This document shows, piece by piece, positions 46,072 through 56,551 of a stretch of 64,000 bases of DNA. The translations under genes and the position numbers were made by a program. The stretch is from Sorex araneus (Eukaryota; Chordata; Mammalia; Eulipotyphla; Soricidae). A model generated the notes under the pieces. That model was not told where the DNA came from. It made no database searches and saw only the letters and a program-made list of their open reading frames with translations. Where the stretch lies: the NCBI RefSeq assembly GCF_027595985.1, contig NC_073313.1, positions 116,800,552-116,864,551 of the forward strand, in the 5' to 3' direction. How positions within the stretch are numbered: position 1 is the stretch's first letter; every line of letters begins with the position of its first letter.

Positions 46072-46944
46072 AAAAAAAACAATGAGGGATGAACCGAGAG
46101 CCCCGCGGCACGAGAAGCAGAGCCTCCGCGCCTATTGACTGTGATCCTGAGGTCTCCTAACCCATTTTGGCACCAGAGCAGATTCTTGCAGCCATGCATT
46201 TTGACTGTGAACTGAGCTACAACCTTGTGCAGCCCGGGGAGGGATTTTTTTCCCTCTCCACCCCATTTTTCTGAGCAAAAATGGCGGCAGCGGCAGCAGC
46301 CACGTGGTGAGAGCCACCCTCTAAGACCCCTCCACCAGGAGGTAGGACTTTCTTTAGTGACATAGCCTGTAGGTGGTCCTGGGAGGGGGGGTGTTCCCGG
46401 CGCGCCTTCCGCCCAGAGACGAACCGAGAGCCGCAGCACGAGAAGCAGACCCTCCGCGCATATTGACTGTGATCCTGAGGTCTCCTAACCCATTTTGGCA
46501 CCAGAGCGGATCCTTGCAGCCATGCATTTTGACTGTGAACTGAGCTAAAATATTAGAAACCCAAAACCGCGCGGCCGCTATCGCTCAAAGTCTTCACTCT
46601 TACCGATGAAGAGAAATTATTAGATGATGCCTATTCGGCAGGCCTGATTGTTGGGGAAAATTTCCAATCAATAATAGTGAGTTCTGTATGGAAATATGAA
46701 ATGTACTCAATATATATAGAGAATAATGGGAATATCATTAGCTACTTAGATGGGGGGTGGGGTAGGAGGGGGGTGTATTGGGGTTCTTGGTGGTGGAACG
46801 AATGCACTGGTGAAGGGATGGTGGTTTAATCAGTATTTGACTGTGACTTGAACCTGAAAGCTTTGTATTTTTTTCTTGTTTTCACGGTGGTTCAATAAAA
46901 TATTTCTTTAAAAATAAAAAAAAAAAACAAAAAAAACAATGAGG
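46072..46944 (+). mobile_element. L1-mobilised composite element with perfect 16-bp TSD
   Basis: The span includes both target duplications AAAAAAAACAATGAGG (46072-46087 and 46929-46944, identical). The left junction TT|AAAA is the L1 endonuclease site. The 841-bp insert has a CpG-rich 5' unit of 330 bp (46088-46417), a partial second unit of 129 bp (46418-46546), about 190 bp of unrecognised DNA, and an L1 3' UTR ending in AATAAA and an A tail. It has no ORF1 or ORF2, so it moved in trans or is an internally deleted L1. Confidence 0.85.
46276..46288 (+). promoter_or_regulatory. YY1-like motif in the CpG-rich unit
   Basis: AAAATGGCGGC matches the core of the YY1 site found in L1 promoters. 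It is followed by CAGCGGCAGCAGCC. Function is inferred from the motif and its place. Confidence 0.5.
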
Positions 46945-48044
46945 ATCCTTAAAGAGTTTCTGGGTTGGTGAACATAGAAGATGTGGAAGACAATCACATG
47001 CTTTGAGAGGGCATGGAAGAGTAGGCCTTTTCCTCATACCTCACTCTGTGCATTTTTTCCATCTCGCTACTGACTTTGCATCCTTTGTAATAAATCTGTG
47101 TTGTAGTGACTAAATTGGCTCTGGAGTGTTTTGCGTCATTCTAGCACACTAGTTAAACCTGAGGAATATGTCCCGGAACCCTCTGCTATTAGAGCAGTTT
47201 GATCAGAAGCTCAGATAATAATCTAGGCTTGCCAGGTTCTAAAAAGGGATCGTCACAACAGATCTATATCTGAATGGTCCAAAGCCCAGGGAAGAACTTG
47301 GAGACTGAGTTCTTAATTTGCAGGACCAGATGCTATTTCTGAGTATATAGTGTCAGAATTCAATCAAATTCCCAGACACCCTAATATTGTTCACAAATTG
47401 CTAATTGGTGTGGGAAAACCTCAGCACCCACACATCCATAGGAACTGGGTTCAAGAGCCCCAAAAGGCATATGGGAAGAACCATCTGGTAGGCGCCAGTG
47501 TTAACAGAAGAAAAGGCCAATTAGGAGGCATTTTCAAGCTTTAAAGGTTTGAGTAAATATTGCCAATGATTGTCAAGAAATAATTTGTTTCCATCTAGGT
47601 AAATGTTTTCTAACAAATATACACTGCTAACAACCGAAGCATGGTACTCTGGTCATGGCAGCTTTGTGCTATTAGGAAGTTTCCAATTGGCAATTAACAG
47701 CTTTACTCAGTGTCCCTCCCACCCCAATTTGGCAGGGGAGAGAGAGAAAAGCAATCTGCCAGGAACTATTCAGCATAATTCTGCTTCTATTGAGAATAAA
47801 ATCTTTACTAACCAATTCGTGCAAAATACCTTTCGACTTTGTTAGTATTATTTCTACATATACGTGTGTGAAGACTTACTATTTATAGTATTATATTTTC
47901 AAAGCTTAGGGCAAAATTAGAGAATAATTTATATAAGATTATATCTTAGCTTACAAGATTGGGTTATGGTTTAAAGCCAGATTAGAAGACATGTAAATAG
48001 AGATATACAGTCAGAAGGCTATGTTCAAGTCCTAGTTTTTTTAC

Positions 48045-48208
48045 GGGGTTTTGTTTCAGGGACAACTGTTAACTGTACTCAGAGCTACTCCAAGATCAGT
48101 GCTCAGGTATTTCTCCTGGAAGTTCTCTGGGCTGCAAAAAATAAAACCCAAAATTTCAAACATGCAAGGCAAGTGCTCTACCACAGAGTCACATCCCAAG
48201 TCCCAGTT
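48045..48208 (-). repeat. Old SINE, reverse
   Basis: tactcagagctactccaagat, tgcaaggcaagtgctctacc. Confidence 0.6.
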
Positions 48209-48209
48209 T

Positions 48210-48475
48210 TGACATTTTCTAAGTGATCTGGATGAAACTTCCAAGCTTCTGGACTTCAGTTTCTTAATCTAGAGAGCAGAGATATATTTGCCTTTTTGAC
48301 CTCATAATATTATTTCAAATATCACTTAGGCAAGCATATAGGAAAGTAGTGTATAGCTGTCATTTAAATTCCACACAAGCAACATCAGTAAGAACAATAA
48401 AAAGTATTAGTACTTCCTCAAAATTAGATAATGGACTACGCTCTTTATATATATTATCCTTTTAATGGCAATAAT
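48210..48475. other. KLHL13 large intron, nothing recognised
   Basis: AT-rich with no identified element. Confidence 0.5.
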
Positions 48476-48477
48476 GA

Positions 48478-48571
48478 TCACTGTATCACTGTCATCCCGT
48501 TGCTCATCCATTTGCTCAAGCGAGCACCAGTAACGTCTTCATTGTGAGACTGGTTACTGTTTTTGGCGTAT
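48478..48571 (-). repeat. Type B SINE 3' fragment, reverse
   Basis: atcactgtatcactgtcatcc to gtttttggcgtata; strongly 5'-truncated. Confidence 0.88.
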
Positions 48572-49064
48572 AATAATGTTCATAATAAATAAGAATAATG
48601 GTGAACATTTATTAAATATTCACCATGTACCCTAGCACTAGACAGTAGGCATGCAGAAACCACAAATTAGATTTTGTAGTTCCTGGTGATTCTAGCAAGA
48701 CAAGACAGAGACATAGAAGCCATTAAGGCTGCATGGGTCACACAAACTTAAACTACAAAAGACATTTAAAGTCAGGGGAATGGACCTTTGCAAAGACACT
48801 TTAAATAACTCAGCAGGATTAACCATTACATAGGTGTTTAGACCAAAATTGGAATTACAGTTGACCACTTACCATTTAAAATGAATCATCATGAAGAAAC
48901 AGAGATTAGCCAAACAGAAAATGTAAAGTATAGATATTCAAAAGGGAATGGGTACAAACACTAAAGCATGAAAGAAAATACAGGTTTATAAAAAAGTGGA
49001 AACTCAAAAGTTTTCTAGGCATTTACCTGCCTTGATCCTACTTAATCTACTAAAGAAAAGCAGC

Positions 49065-49205
49065 CAGATGATGGACAGATAGTACTGTGAGTAAGGTGCT
49101 TGCCTTGCATGCAGCTGATCTCACTTTGAGACCTGTACTACTTATGGTCTTTTGAGCCATGCCAGGAGTGATCCCTGAGCAGTCAGGCTTATGAGCACAA
49201 TGTAT
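49065..49205 (+). repeat. Old SINE, forward, at the edge of the GA tract
   Basis: gatggacagatagtactgtg, ttgccttgcatgcagctgat, gccaggagtgatccctgag. The polypurine tract may have grown from its A-rich tail. Confidence 0.7.
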
Positions 49206-49207
49206 AT

Positions 49208-50217
49208 GAGGAAGGAAGGAAGGAAGGAAGGAAGGAAGGAAGGAAGGAAGGAAGGAAGGAAGGAAGGAAGGAAGGAAGGAAGGAAGGAAGGAAGGAAGGA
49301 AGGAAGGAAGGAAGGAAGGAAGGAAGGAGGAAGGAGGAGAGGGAGGGAGGGAGGGGAGGGAGGGAGGGAGGGAGGGAGAAGGAAGGAGAGGGAAGGAGAG
49401 GGAAGGAGGGAGGGAATCCAGGAGGGAGGAGAAGAGAGGAAGAGGGAGGAAGGGAAGGGAGGGAGGGAGAGAAAGAAGGAAAAGAAGAAAGGAAGAGAAA
49501 AGAAGAAGAAAGAGAAGAAAGAAAGAAAGAAAGAAAGGAAAGAAGAAAGGAAAGAAAGAAAGAAAGGAAAGAAGAAGAAAGGAAAGAAAGAAAGAAAGAA
49601 GAAAGAAGAAAGAAAGAAGAAAGAAAGAAAGAAAGAAAGAAAGAAGAAAGAAAGAAAGAAAGAAAGAAAGAAGGGGCTGGAGCGATAGCCCAGCGGGTAA
49701 GGCATTTGCCTTGCAGGCGGCCAACCTGGGTTCGAATCCCAGCATCCCATATGGTCCCTGAGCACCGCCAGGAGTAATTCCTGAGTGTAGAACCAGGAGT
49801 AACCCCTGTGCATCCCCTGGGTTGTGACCCCCAAAAAAAAAAAAGAAAAAAAAGAAAGAAAGAAGAAAGAAGAAAAAGAAAGAAAAGAAAGAAAGAAAGA
49901 AAGAAAGAAAGAAAAGAAAGAAAGAAAGAAAGAAGGAAAGAAAGGAAGGAAGGAAGAAAGAGGAGGGTGGAAAAAGGAAGGAAGGAAGGAAGGAAGGGAG
50001 GGGAGGGAGGGAGGGAGGGGAGGGAGGGAGGGAAGGTAAAGGGAGGAAGGAAGGGAAAGATCCAGGAGGGAAGGAGGGGGAAGGGAGGGAGAAGGGAGGG
50101 AAGGGGATGGGGGAAGGGAGGGAAGGTGGGGGTAAGGGAGGGATGAGGAAGGAAATGAAAGAAAGGTAAGGAAAAAAGGAAAGAAAGAAAGAAAGAAGAA
50201 AGAAAGAAAGAAAGAAA

Positions 50218-50265
<48 letters not shown>

Positions 50266-50544
50266 GAAAGAAAGTGAGAGGGAGGGTGGGTGGAAGGAAA
50301 AAAGATAGGAGGGAAGGAAGGAAGGAAGGAAGGAAGGAAGGAAGGAAGAAGGAAGGAAGGAAGGAAGGGAAGAAGGAAGGGAGGGAGGGAGAGAGGAGGA
50401 AGGGAGGGAGGGAAGGATACAGGAGGGAGGGAAAGGATACAGGAGGGAGGGAAGGGAGGAAGGGAGGGAGGAGGGATGGAAAGAAGGAAAGGAAAGAAGG
50501 AAGGAAAGAAATGAAGAAGAAATGAAGGAAGAGAGAAAGAAGGA

Positions 50545-50580
<36 letters not shown>

Positions 50581-50829
50581 AGAAAGAAAGAAAGAAAGAA
50601 GGAGGAAGAAGGAAGAAGGAAGGGAAGAAGGAAGGGAAGAAGGAAGGAGGGAGGGGAGGAAGGGAGGGGAGGGAAGGATACAGGAGGGAGGAAGGATACA
50701 GGAGGGAGGGGAAGGGAGGAAGGGAGGGAGGGAGGGATGGAAGAAGGAAAGGAAAGAAGGAAAGGAAAGAAATGAAAGAAGAAATGAAGAAGACAGAAAG
50801 AAGAAAGGAAAGAAAGAAAGAAAGAAAGA

Positions 50830-50862
<33 letters not shown>

Positions 50863-51048
50863 AGGAGGAAGAGAAGGAAGGAAGGAAGGAAGGAAGGAAG
50901 GAAGGAAGGAAGGAAGGAAGGAGGAGGGTGGAAGGAAAAAAGGTATGAGGGAAGGAAGGAAGGAAGGAAGGAAGGAAGGAAGGAAGGAAGGAAGGAAGGA
51001 AGGAAGGAAGGAAGGAAGGAAGGAAGGAAGGAAGGAGAGAAAGGGAAA
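49208..51048. repeat. 1.8-kb polypurine tract (GGAA/GAAA)n
   Basis: Almost only A and G on the plus strand, as GGAA, GAAA and GGGA runs, broken by one SINE and a few pyrimidine-bearing words. The segment gaaggatacaggaggga...gaaatgaagaagaaatgaa recurs with a spacing of 261 bases (gatac at 50416 and 50677), with weaker relatives at about 49414 and 50058. The very long open frames here carry only low-complexity sequence. Confidence 0.97.
49674..49845 (+). repeat. Type A SINE inside the polypurine tract
   Basis: Near-consensus copy: ggggctggagcgatagccca, ttcgaatcccagc, tail of A then GAAA units. Confidence 0.95.
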
Positions 51049-51269
51049 TTGCAATAAAGAATATAAGACTGAATATATAACGAAGGCAGTTATGGAAGAC
51101 CAGCAAGGGACCATATAACTAAAGGTGCTGGGAGAAAATACAAGTCAGTATCGAATAAGGGATTTGTTTCTAGACTGCAAGAGAAATTTTATAATCGAAT
51201 AATAAACAGATAATTAACCACTAAAAAACTGGAGAACTGGTCCTCAATAGTTCTCCAAACATGATATAC

Positions 51270-51910
51270 TAATGATCATAAGTATGAAAGGAAAAGTGTA
51301 GTCATAATACAAAAGCCAGCATGGCTAACTAGTATGGCTATAATTAAAAGCAGATAATAAGTGTTGGCAAGAACATAACATAGAAAAACTGGAACCCTCA
51401 GACATTGCTGGTGGGAATGCAAAATGGTGCAGACACAGAAAAATTCTCTGGCAGTTCTTCAAAAATGCACCACAGAATTACTATATGACACAGCAATTCT
51501 ACCTCACAATATATACTAAGAATTGAAAAACTTCCATACAGATAATTGTACATAATGTTCATAAGAGCATTATTAATATAGCCCCAAAGTAGAACCAATC
51601 CAAATGTTCATCAGTAAGAAAATGGATAACAAAAATAAGTGTTTTTTTCATACCATGGAATATATTTCAGCTGTAAAAGGAAGTACAAGTGCATGCTACA
51701 ATGTAGACGAATCCCAAATCCATTATCCTAAGTAAAAGAAATCCATCATAAAAGACCATATATTGTATGATTACATTTATATAAAATGTTCAGAGTTGAA
51801 AATCTAGATGACAAAAGAAGATTAAAGATTGCCCGGGGCTGGGTGGAAGGGGAGTGATTTTCTAATGGGTAAAAGGTGCCCTTTTAAGGCAGAGCTTTAC
51901 AATGGATTAA
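51270..51910 (+). repeat. Old L1 3' end
   Basis: cattgctggtgggaatgcaaaatgg, caattctacctcacaat, aaatgttcatcagtaagaaaatgg and taccatggaatatatttcagc are in the order of the L1 ORF2 end. The 3' part (gggggtgggtgg type) is decayed. Confidence 0.8.
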
Positions 51911-51950
51911 TATAATATTTTCAAAAACCCTGTGAATTTATTGGACTGGA
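51896..51950 (+). repeat. Left arm of a perfect 55-bp inverted repeat
   Basis: Identical, reversed, to 53807-53861. It ends in the first bases of a type B SINE head (ttggactgga). Confidence 0.97.
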
Positions 51951-52187
51951 GTTATAGCACAGAGGGTAGGGCATTTGCCTTGCACGGGGCCGACCCGGGT
52001 TCGATTCCTCCATCCCCTCTCAGAGAGCCCTGCAAACTACCGAGAGTATTCCGCCCACATGGGCAAAGCCTGGAAAGCTACCCGTGGCGTATTCGATATG
52101 CCAAAAACAGTAACAACGTCTCACAGTGGAGATGTTGCTGGTGCCTGCTTGAGCAAATTGATGAACAATGGGACAACAGTGCTACAG
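51942..52187 (+). repeat. Type B SINE in the left arm
   Basis: Complete copy, tail acagtgctacagtg; flanks tgtgaatttattg and agtgaatttattat show its own target duplication, so this is the original insertion. Confidence 0.93.
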
Positions 52188-52307
52188 TGAATTTATTATA
52201 AACACTGAATTGGACAATTTAAAAGGCAAATTTTATGGTACGTGAATTATATATCTCCATAAGAAATGAGAGTTGGGCACCCCTTTGCTGTCTTGTGTAG
52301 TTATTTT

Positions 52308-52478
52308 TTTGTTGTTTGTTTGCTTTGGGGTCACACCCGGTGATGCACACGGGGTTACTCCTGGCTTTGCATTCAGAAATTACTCCTGGAGGACTGTATG
52401 GGATGCTGGGAATCAAACCCCGGTCAGCCCCGTGCAAGGCAAACACCCTGCCCACTGTGCTATTGCTCCGGACCCCTG
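52308..52478 (-). repeat. Type A SINE, reverse
   Basis: Small deletion in the middle (ctcctggaggactgtatggg); flanks tgtgtagttatttt and tgtgtagtgatttgg. Confidence 0.93.
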
Positions 52479-52567
52479 TGTAGTGATTTGGTGAGAGGTT
52501 ATTGCTGTCTCCTCCCATCCCCTGTGCACTTTGTATGAGTTTCCAGTTTTATTATTGCAATAAAATT

Positions 52568-52940
52568 GGAAGAGGAGGAAGAGGAGAAGGAGGAGGAGGA
52601 AGAAGAAGAGAAGGAGAAGGAAGAAGAAGGAGGAGGAGGAGGAAGAAGAAGAAGAAGAAGAAGAAGAAGAAGAAGGAGAAGGAAGGAGGAGGAGGAGGAG
52701 GAGGAGGAGGAGGAGGAGGAAGAAGAAGAAGAGAAGAAGAAGAAGAAGAAGAAGAAGAAGAAGAAGAAGAAGAAGAAGAAGAAGAAGAAGAAGAAGAAGA
52801 AGAAGAAGAAGAAGAAGAAAAGAAGAAGAAGAAGAAGAAGAAGAAGGAGGAGGAGGAGGAGGAGGAGGAGAAGGAGGAGAAGGAGGAGAAGGAAGAAGAA
52901 GAAGGAGGAGGAGGAAGAGGAAGAGGAGGAGGAGGAGAAA
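52568..52940. repeat. 373-bp pure purine tract (GAA/GGA)n
   Basis: No pyrimidine from 52568 to 52940 on the plus strand. A long uninterrupted GAA core lies around 52740-52845. Confidence 0.97.
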
Positions 52941-52953
52941 TAATAATGAGGGG

Positions 52954-53132
52954 GGGCTGGAGTGATAGCACAGCGGGTAGGCATTTGCTTTGCACGCTGC
53001 CGACCCGGGTTCCATTCCCAGCATCCCATATGGTCCCCTGAGCACCGGCTGGAGAAATTCCTGAGTGCAAAGCCAGGAGTGGCCCTTGTGCATTGCCAGG
53101 TGTGACCCAAAAAAGTAAAAAAAAAAAAAAGA
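52954..53132 (+). repeat. Type A SINE next to the GAA tract
   Basis: Duplication gaaataataatgaggg before and after, perfect. Confidence 0.96.
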
Positions 53133-53145
53133 AATAATAATGAGG

Positions 53146-53325
53146 GTTGGATAGATAGTAACAGGGATTAAGGCATTTGCCTTATATACAGCAAACCCTG
53201 GTTCAATCCCTGCACACATATGGTCCCCCAAGCATTTCCAGGAGTGATACCTGAGCACAGAGTCAGGAACAAGCCCTGTGCACTGCTAGGTGTAGCACCC
53301 CCAAATGAAAAAAAAAAAAAAAGAA
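53146..53325 (+). repeat. Type A-like SINE, older
   Basis: ttggatagatagtaacagggatt; body and A tail follow. Confidence 0.85.
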
Positions 53326-53603
53326 ACAGAAATGAAGGTGGGAGAAAGGGTATGTCCATTAATCACCATAAAATGGGAAAGTAGTAAAACGATGTTGACA
53401 ACCTGGGATCATAAGGTATAGTGGAAGGATAGACATTGCTAAGATAAGTTTCTACAAATACAGTAGTAGCAAAGGAGTGATAAAATAGAAATAATCCTTG
53501 ATTTTCCTAATTATTATTTAAGTAAACCCAGTAATTTGCACTAAGTCTAACAGATCATTCTGAGATTTCTCCAAGTTTCAAGGAATCCAAGCACATTAAG
53601 TTT

Positions 53604-53812
53604 GTTTGAGCGGGCACCAGTAACGTCTCTTTGAGAGACTTATTGTTACTGCTTTTGGCATATCCAATACACCACGGGTAGCTTGCGAGGCTCTGCCGTG
53701 CGGGCAGGATACTCTCGGTAGCTTGCCGAGCTCTCCGAGAGGGGCAGAGGAATCGAACCCAGGCCGGCCACGTGCAAGGCAAATGCCCTACCCTCTGTGC
53801 TATCGATCCAGT
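53604..53812 (-). repeat. Type B SINE in the right arm, reverse
   Basis: Head intact (gctatcgatccagtcc); the 3' end stops at ttgtttgagcgggcacc without the CAGTG tail. Confidence 0.92.
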
Positions 53813-53861
53813 CCAATAAATTCACAGGGTTTTTGAAAATATTATATTAATCCATTGTAAA
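53807..53861 (-). repeat. Right arm of the 55-bp inverted repeat
   Basis: Reverse complement of 51896-51950 with no mismatch. Confidence 0.97.
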
Positions 53862-53984
53862 CCACTCAAGGTGGTTCTTGGGATCCGTCCAGTACCTGGA
53901 GATTTAACCAGGGTTCCAAGTCTAGATTTCTTGAGATTGCAAAGCAAGTGCTCCAATCTATATTTCTCTACTCTGAACCTTTTT

Positions 53985-54290
53985 CTCTGAATGGAACTGT
54001 ATAATATGGCCTTCTGGAACTACCTTCTTTCACTTAGCATAATGTTTTCAAGATTTATCTATGCTGCAGTATTCATCTGCATTTCATTCCTTTATACAGC
54101 TAGATAATATTTTCTATCGTGTAATATGTCATGTTTGTTCTGTTATTTTCTTCATTTACTACAATCTTTCCATTTAATGTACACAGATTAATCAAATTCT
54201 TTAGAGACTGGACAGTATTACAGTTCTCATGAAACATAATTTATGTGACTATTTCCCTTATGACATATACTTAAACTATTTCCAATGTTC
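53985..54290 (-). repeat. Old L1 3' end, reverse
   Basis: ctttcacttagcataatgtttt, cattcctttatacagctagataatatttt: the complement of the L1 3' region. Confidence 0.7.
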
Positions 54291-54292
54291 TC

Positions 54293-54536
54293 AGGCTGGA
54301 GCGATAGCACAGCGGTTGGGCGTTCGCCTTTCACGAGGCCGACCCGAGTTCGATTCCTCCATCCCTCTCGGAGAGCCCGGCAAGCTACCGAGAGTATCGA
54401 GCCCGCGCGGCAGAGCCTGGCAAGCTACCTGTGTGTATTGGATATGCCAAAAACAGTAACAGTAAGTCTCTCAATGAGAGACGTTACTGGTGCCCACTCA
54501 AACAAATCGATGAGCAAGGGGATGACAGTGACAGTG
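54293..54536 (+). repeat. Type B SINE
   Basis: Complete, with tail gacagtgacagtg; duplication tccaatgttctcag and tctaatgttctcat. Confidence 0.94.
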
Positions 54537-54544
54537 AACCATTT

Positions 54545-55175
54545 CTAATGTTCTCATATTATAACAATAGCTTCTAGTCTCCATGTGACATATAGGGGCC
54601 ACCTCACTTGGTGGAAGAAGGCTCTGTATTTAGAAGGTGGTTTTGAAAATCGATTTCCTAGACTTGCAGCATCACCTGGGAATTTTGATTCAGATACAAT
54701 GGCGGGATGGGGCAGTATGCACTAAACTTTAACAAGCCACACAATCACAATCCTTGTGATTCTTAAGTATGTTAAAATTTGAATGCCACTTGGTGCTGTA
54801 AATTTCTTTCACTGTGCTGCAAGGAGCTGCTTTTATGATCTGGTCTAATATATGTGCATTTTTTTCATAAATTATTACAATCACCAAAATTGGTTTTAAC
54901 ATATAGCAGAAATAGCAGGGTCTGGATAGGGCAAAGGAGATTGGAGGTATAACTAGGTCTCTTATTACTTCAACAATTTAGCCATTTATATAGAATTAAG
55001 GTTCTTGGTGACTAAAAGTTCTTCCTGTTTGAGTCTCACAGTTCTGTGGCTGATACCACAGGACAGTGATCTGTAAAACCCAGCTCCCATGAGAATTAAG
55101 CTTGGCTAAATGAAATTTCACTGGATCAAAGATGAGAATCAAAAGAGAATTCAGAAATCACTTAGTAGGTCATAT
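54545..55175. other. KLHL13 large intron, nothing recognised
   Basis: No repeat family or exon identified. Confidence 0.5.
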
Positions 55176-55179
55176 TTTG

Positions 55180-55306
55180 AAGCACTGTAGCACTGTCCTC
55201 CTGTTGTTCATCAATTTGCTTGAGCGGGCACCAGTAACGTCTCCCTTGTGAGACTTGTTACTGTTTTTTGCATATCGAATATGCCAAGGGGAGCTTGCCA
55301 GGCTCT
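55180..55306 (-). repeat. Type B SINE 3' fragment, reverse
   Basis: gcactgtagcactgtcctcc to gcttgccaggctct. Confidence 0.88.
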
Positions 55307-55317
55307 AAATGAAGTCC

Positions 55318-55482
55318 CTGGCTGGGAGATAGCTCATAGGGCCGAAGACACACTCTGTATGTGAGATATCCTGGGTTCCATTCCAGACAGCTTATGGTCC
55401 CCGAGTATCACAGGGAGCAAACCCTGAGCATAGACCTGAAAGCAGTCCCTGAGCACTACAATGTGTGCCCCCCAAAAAAGGA
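55318..55482 (+). repeat. Old SINE, forward
   Basis: ggctgggagatagctcatag, gttccattccagacagct. Confidence 0.68.
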
Positions 55483-55617
55483 TGAAAAGAAAACTTAAAT
55501 CCAAAGATATTACATTAACAGCAAAATTATCTAACAAGCATAAAAGCATCTTCTCAAACCAGGCTCTCTACTTCATTCTATAAATACAAAATACTATAAA
55601 TTGTTTGATTATGATGG

Positions 55618-55790
55618 ATTTTGTTTTTGTTTTTGGGCCACACCCAACAATGCCAAGGGTTACTACTGGAGCTGCACATGGGAATTACTCCTGGCAATGC
55701 TCAGGGAACTATATGGGATGCCGGGAATTAAACCCGGGTAGGCTGCATGCTAGGCAAGTGCCGTACCCTCCGTACTATTGCTCCAACCCT
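55618..55790 (-). repeat. Type A-like SINE, reverse
   Basis: tttgggccacacccaacaat; head attgctccaaccct. Confidence 0.88.
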
Positions 55791-55911
55791 GCTGTTGTTT
55801 TGTTTAGGAATGTGTGTGGAATTCATCTCTAGAGATTTGGTATGAATTTGGGCGTTCTTTCAGCTTTTCATTATTTTTCTCTCCTCTCCTTTAATGTTAT
55901 TTATTCTTTAT

Positions 55912-56083
55912 TTGCTTGTTTGTTTTATCCGCACCTGGCAGTGCTCATGGCTTGTTCCTGGCTCTATGCTCAGGGATCACTTCTGACAGGCTCCAGGGAC
56001 CATATGGGGTGCTCGAGATTGAATCCGGATAAGCTCTGTGCAAAGCAAATTCTCTACCTATTGTACTACGGCTCCAGCCCCCT
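55912..56083 (-). repeat. Type A-like SINE, reverse, older
   Basis: tccgcacctggcagtgctca; head tacggctccagcccc. Confidence 0.85.
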
Positions 56084-56106
56084 CACATATTAATTCTTTT
56101 ATTTAT

Positions 56107-56241
56107 CAAGCCTGGCAAGCTACCCGTGGCGTATTTGATATGCCAAAAACAGTAACAACAAGTCTCACAATGGAGACGTTACTGGTGCCCGCTCAGACAA
56201 ATCGATGAACAACCGGAAGACAGTGCTACAGTGCTACAGTT
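56107..56241 (+). repeat. Type B SINE 3' half, headless
   Basis: aagcctggcaagctacccgt to gacagtgctacagtgctacag; close to consensus though 5'-truncated. Confidence 0.92.
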
Positions 56242-56551
56242 TCCATCTACACTCCTCACCCCTACTCTTCCTCCCACAATTGCCAAAATTATTCAAAATA
56301 TTTAAAAAAGTATGCTCTTTGGAAATATGATAAAAGTAATTGGGTATCAACAAAAAAATAATTGGGCATCTGTGAGTGAGAAATGAGAAAGTTTAGTGTA
56401 GGGACTTGGTGATATTGCATTGGCTAAAATATAACGAAAAGTCAGTGCTTTCAGATATCCCATGCTGTTAAGGTGGTATGGCACAATCACAAACAAAACA
56501 TGAATGTGAATTTTTAAAAATTCTGGGCTATACTCTGTGGTTACCATGTCT

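Larger units (their letters stand above)
45890..47540 (+). repeat. Ancient LTR-type repeat, interrupted
   Basis: tgatttaattaatcatgtctata, aatgaggctcctta, then after the insertion atccttaaagagtttctgggttggtgaac, gagagggcatggaag, gtaataaatctgtgttgta and gtgtcagaattcaatcaaatt. I recall this word order from an old mammal-wide LTR family but cannot name it with confidence. It hosts the younger element at 46088-46928. Confidence 0.5.

Noticed and set aside
46053..46439. 128-codon minus-strand frame in the CpG-rich element
   Set aside because: It runs against the direction of the element across a GC-rich untranslated unit. GC-rich DNA gives long open frames by chance.
49142..51118. Open frames of 600+ codons on minus and 200 on plus
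   Set aside because: They are readings of the polypurine/polypyrimidine tract (only F, L, S, P or E, K, R, G). No codon structure, and they overlap in several frames.
52413..53258. Open frames of up to 281 codons over the GAA tract
   Set aside because: Homopolymeric S/F/L or E/K/R runs from a triplet repeat that is open in every frame, with SINE sequence at both ends.
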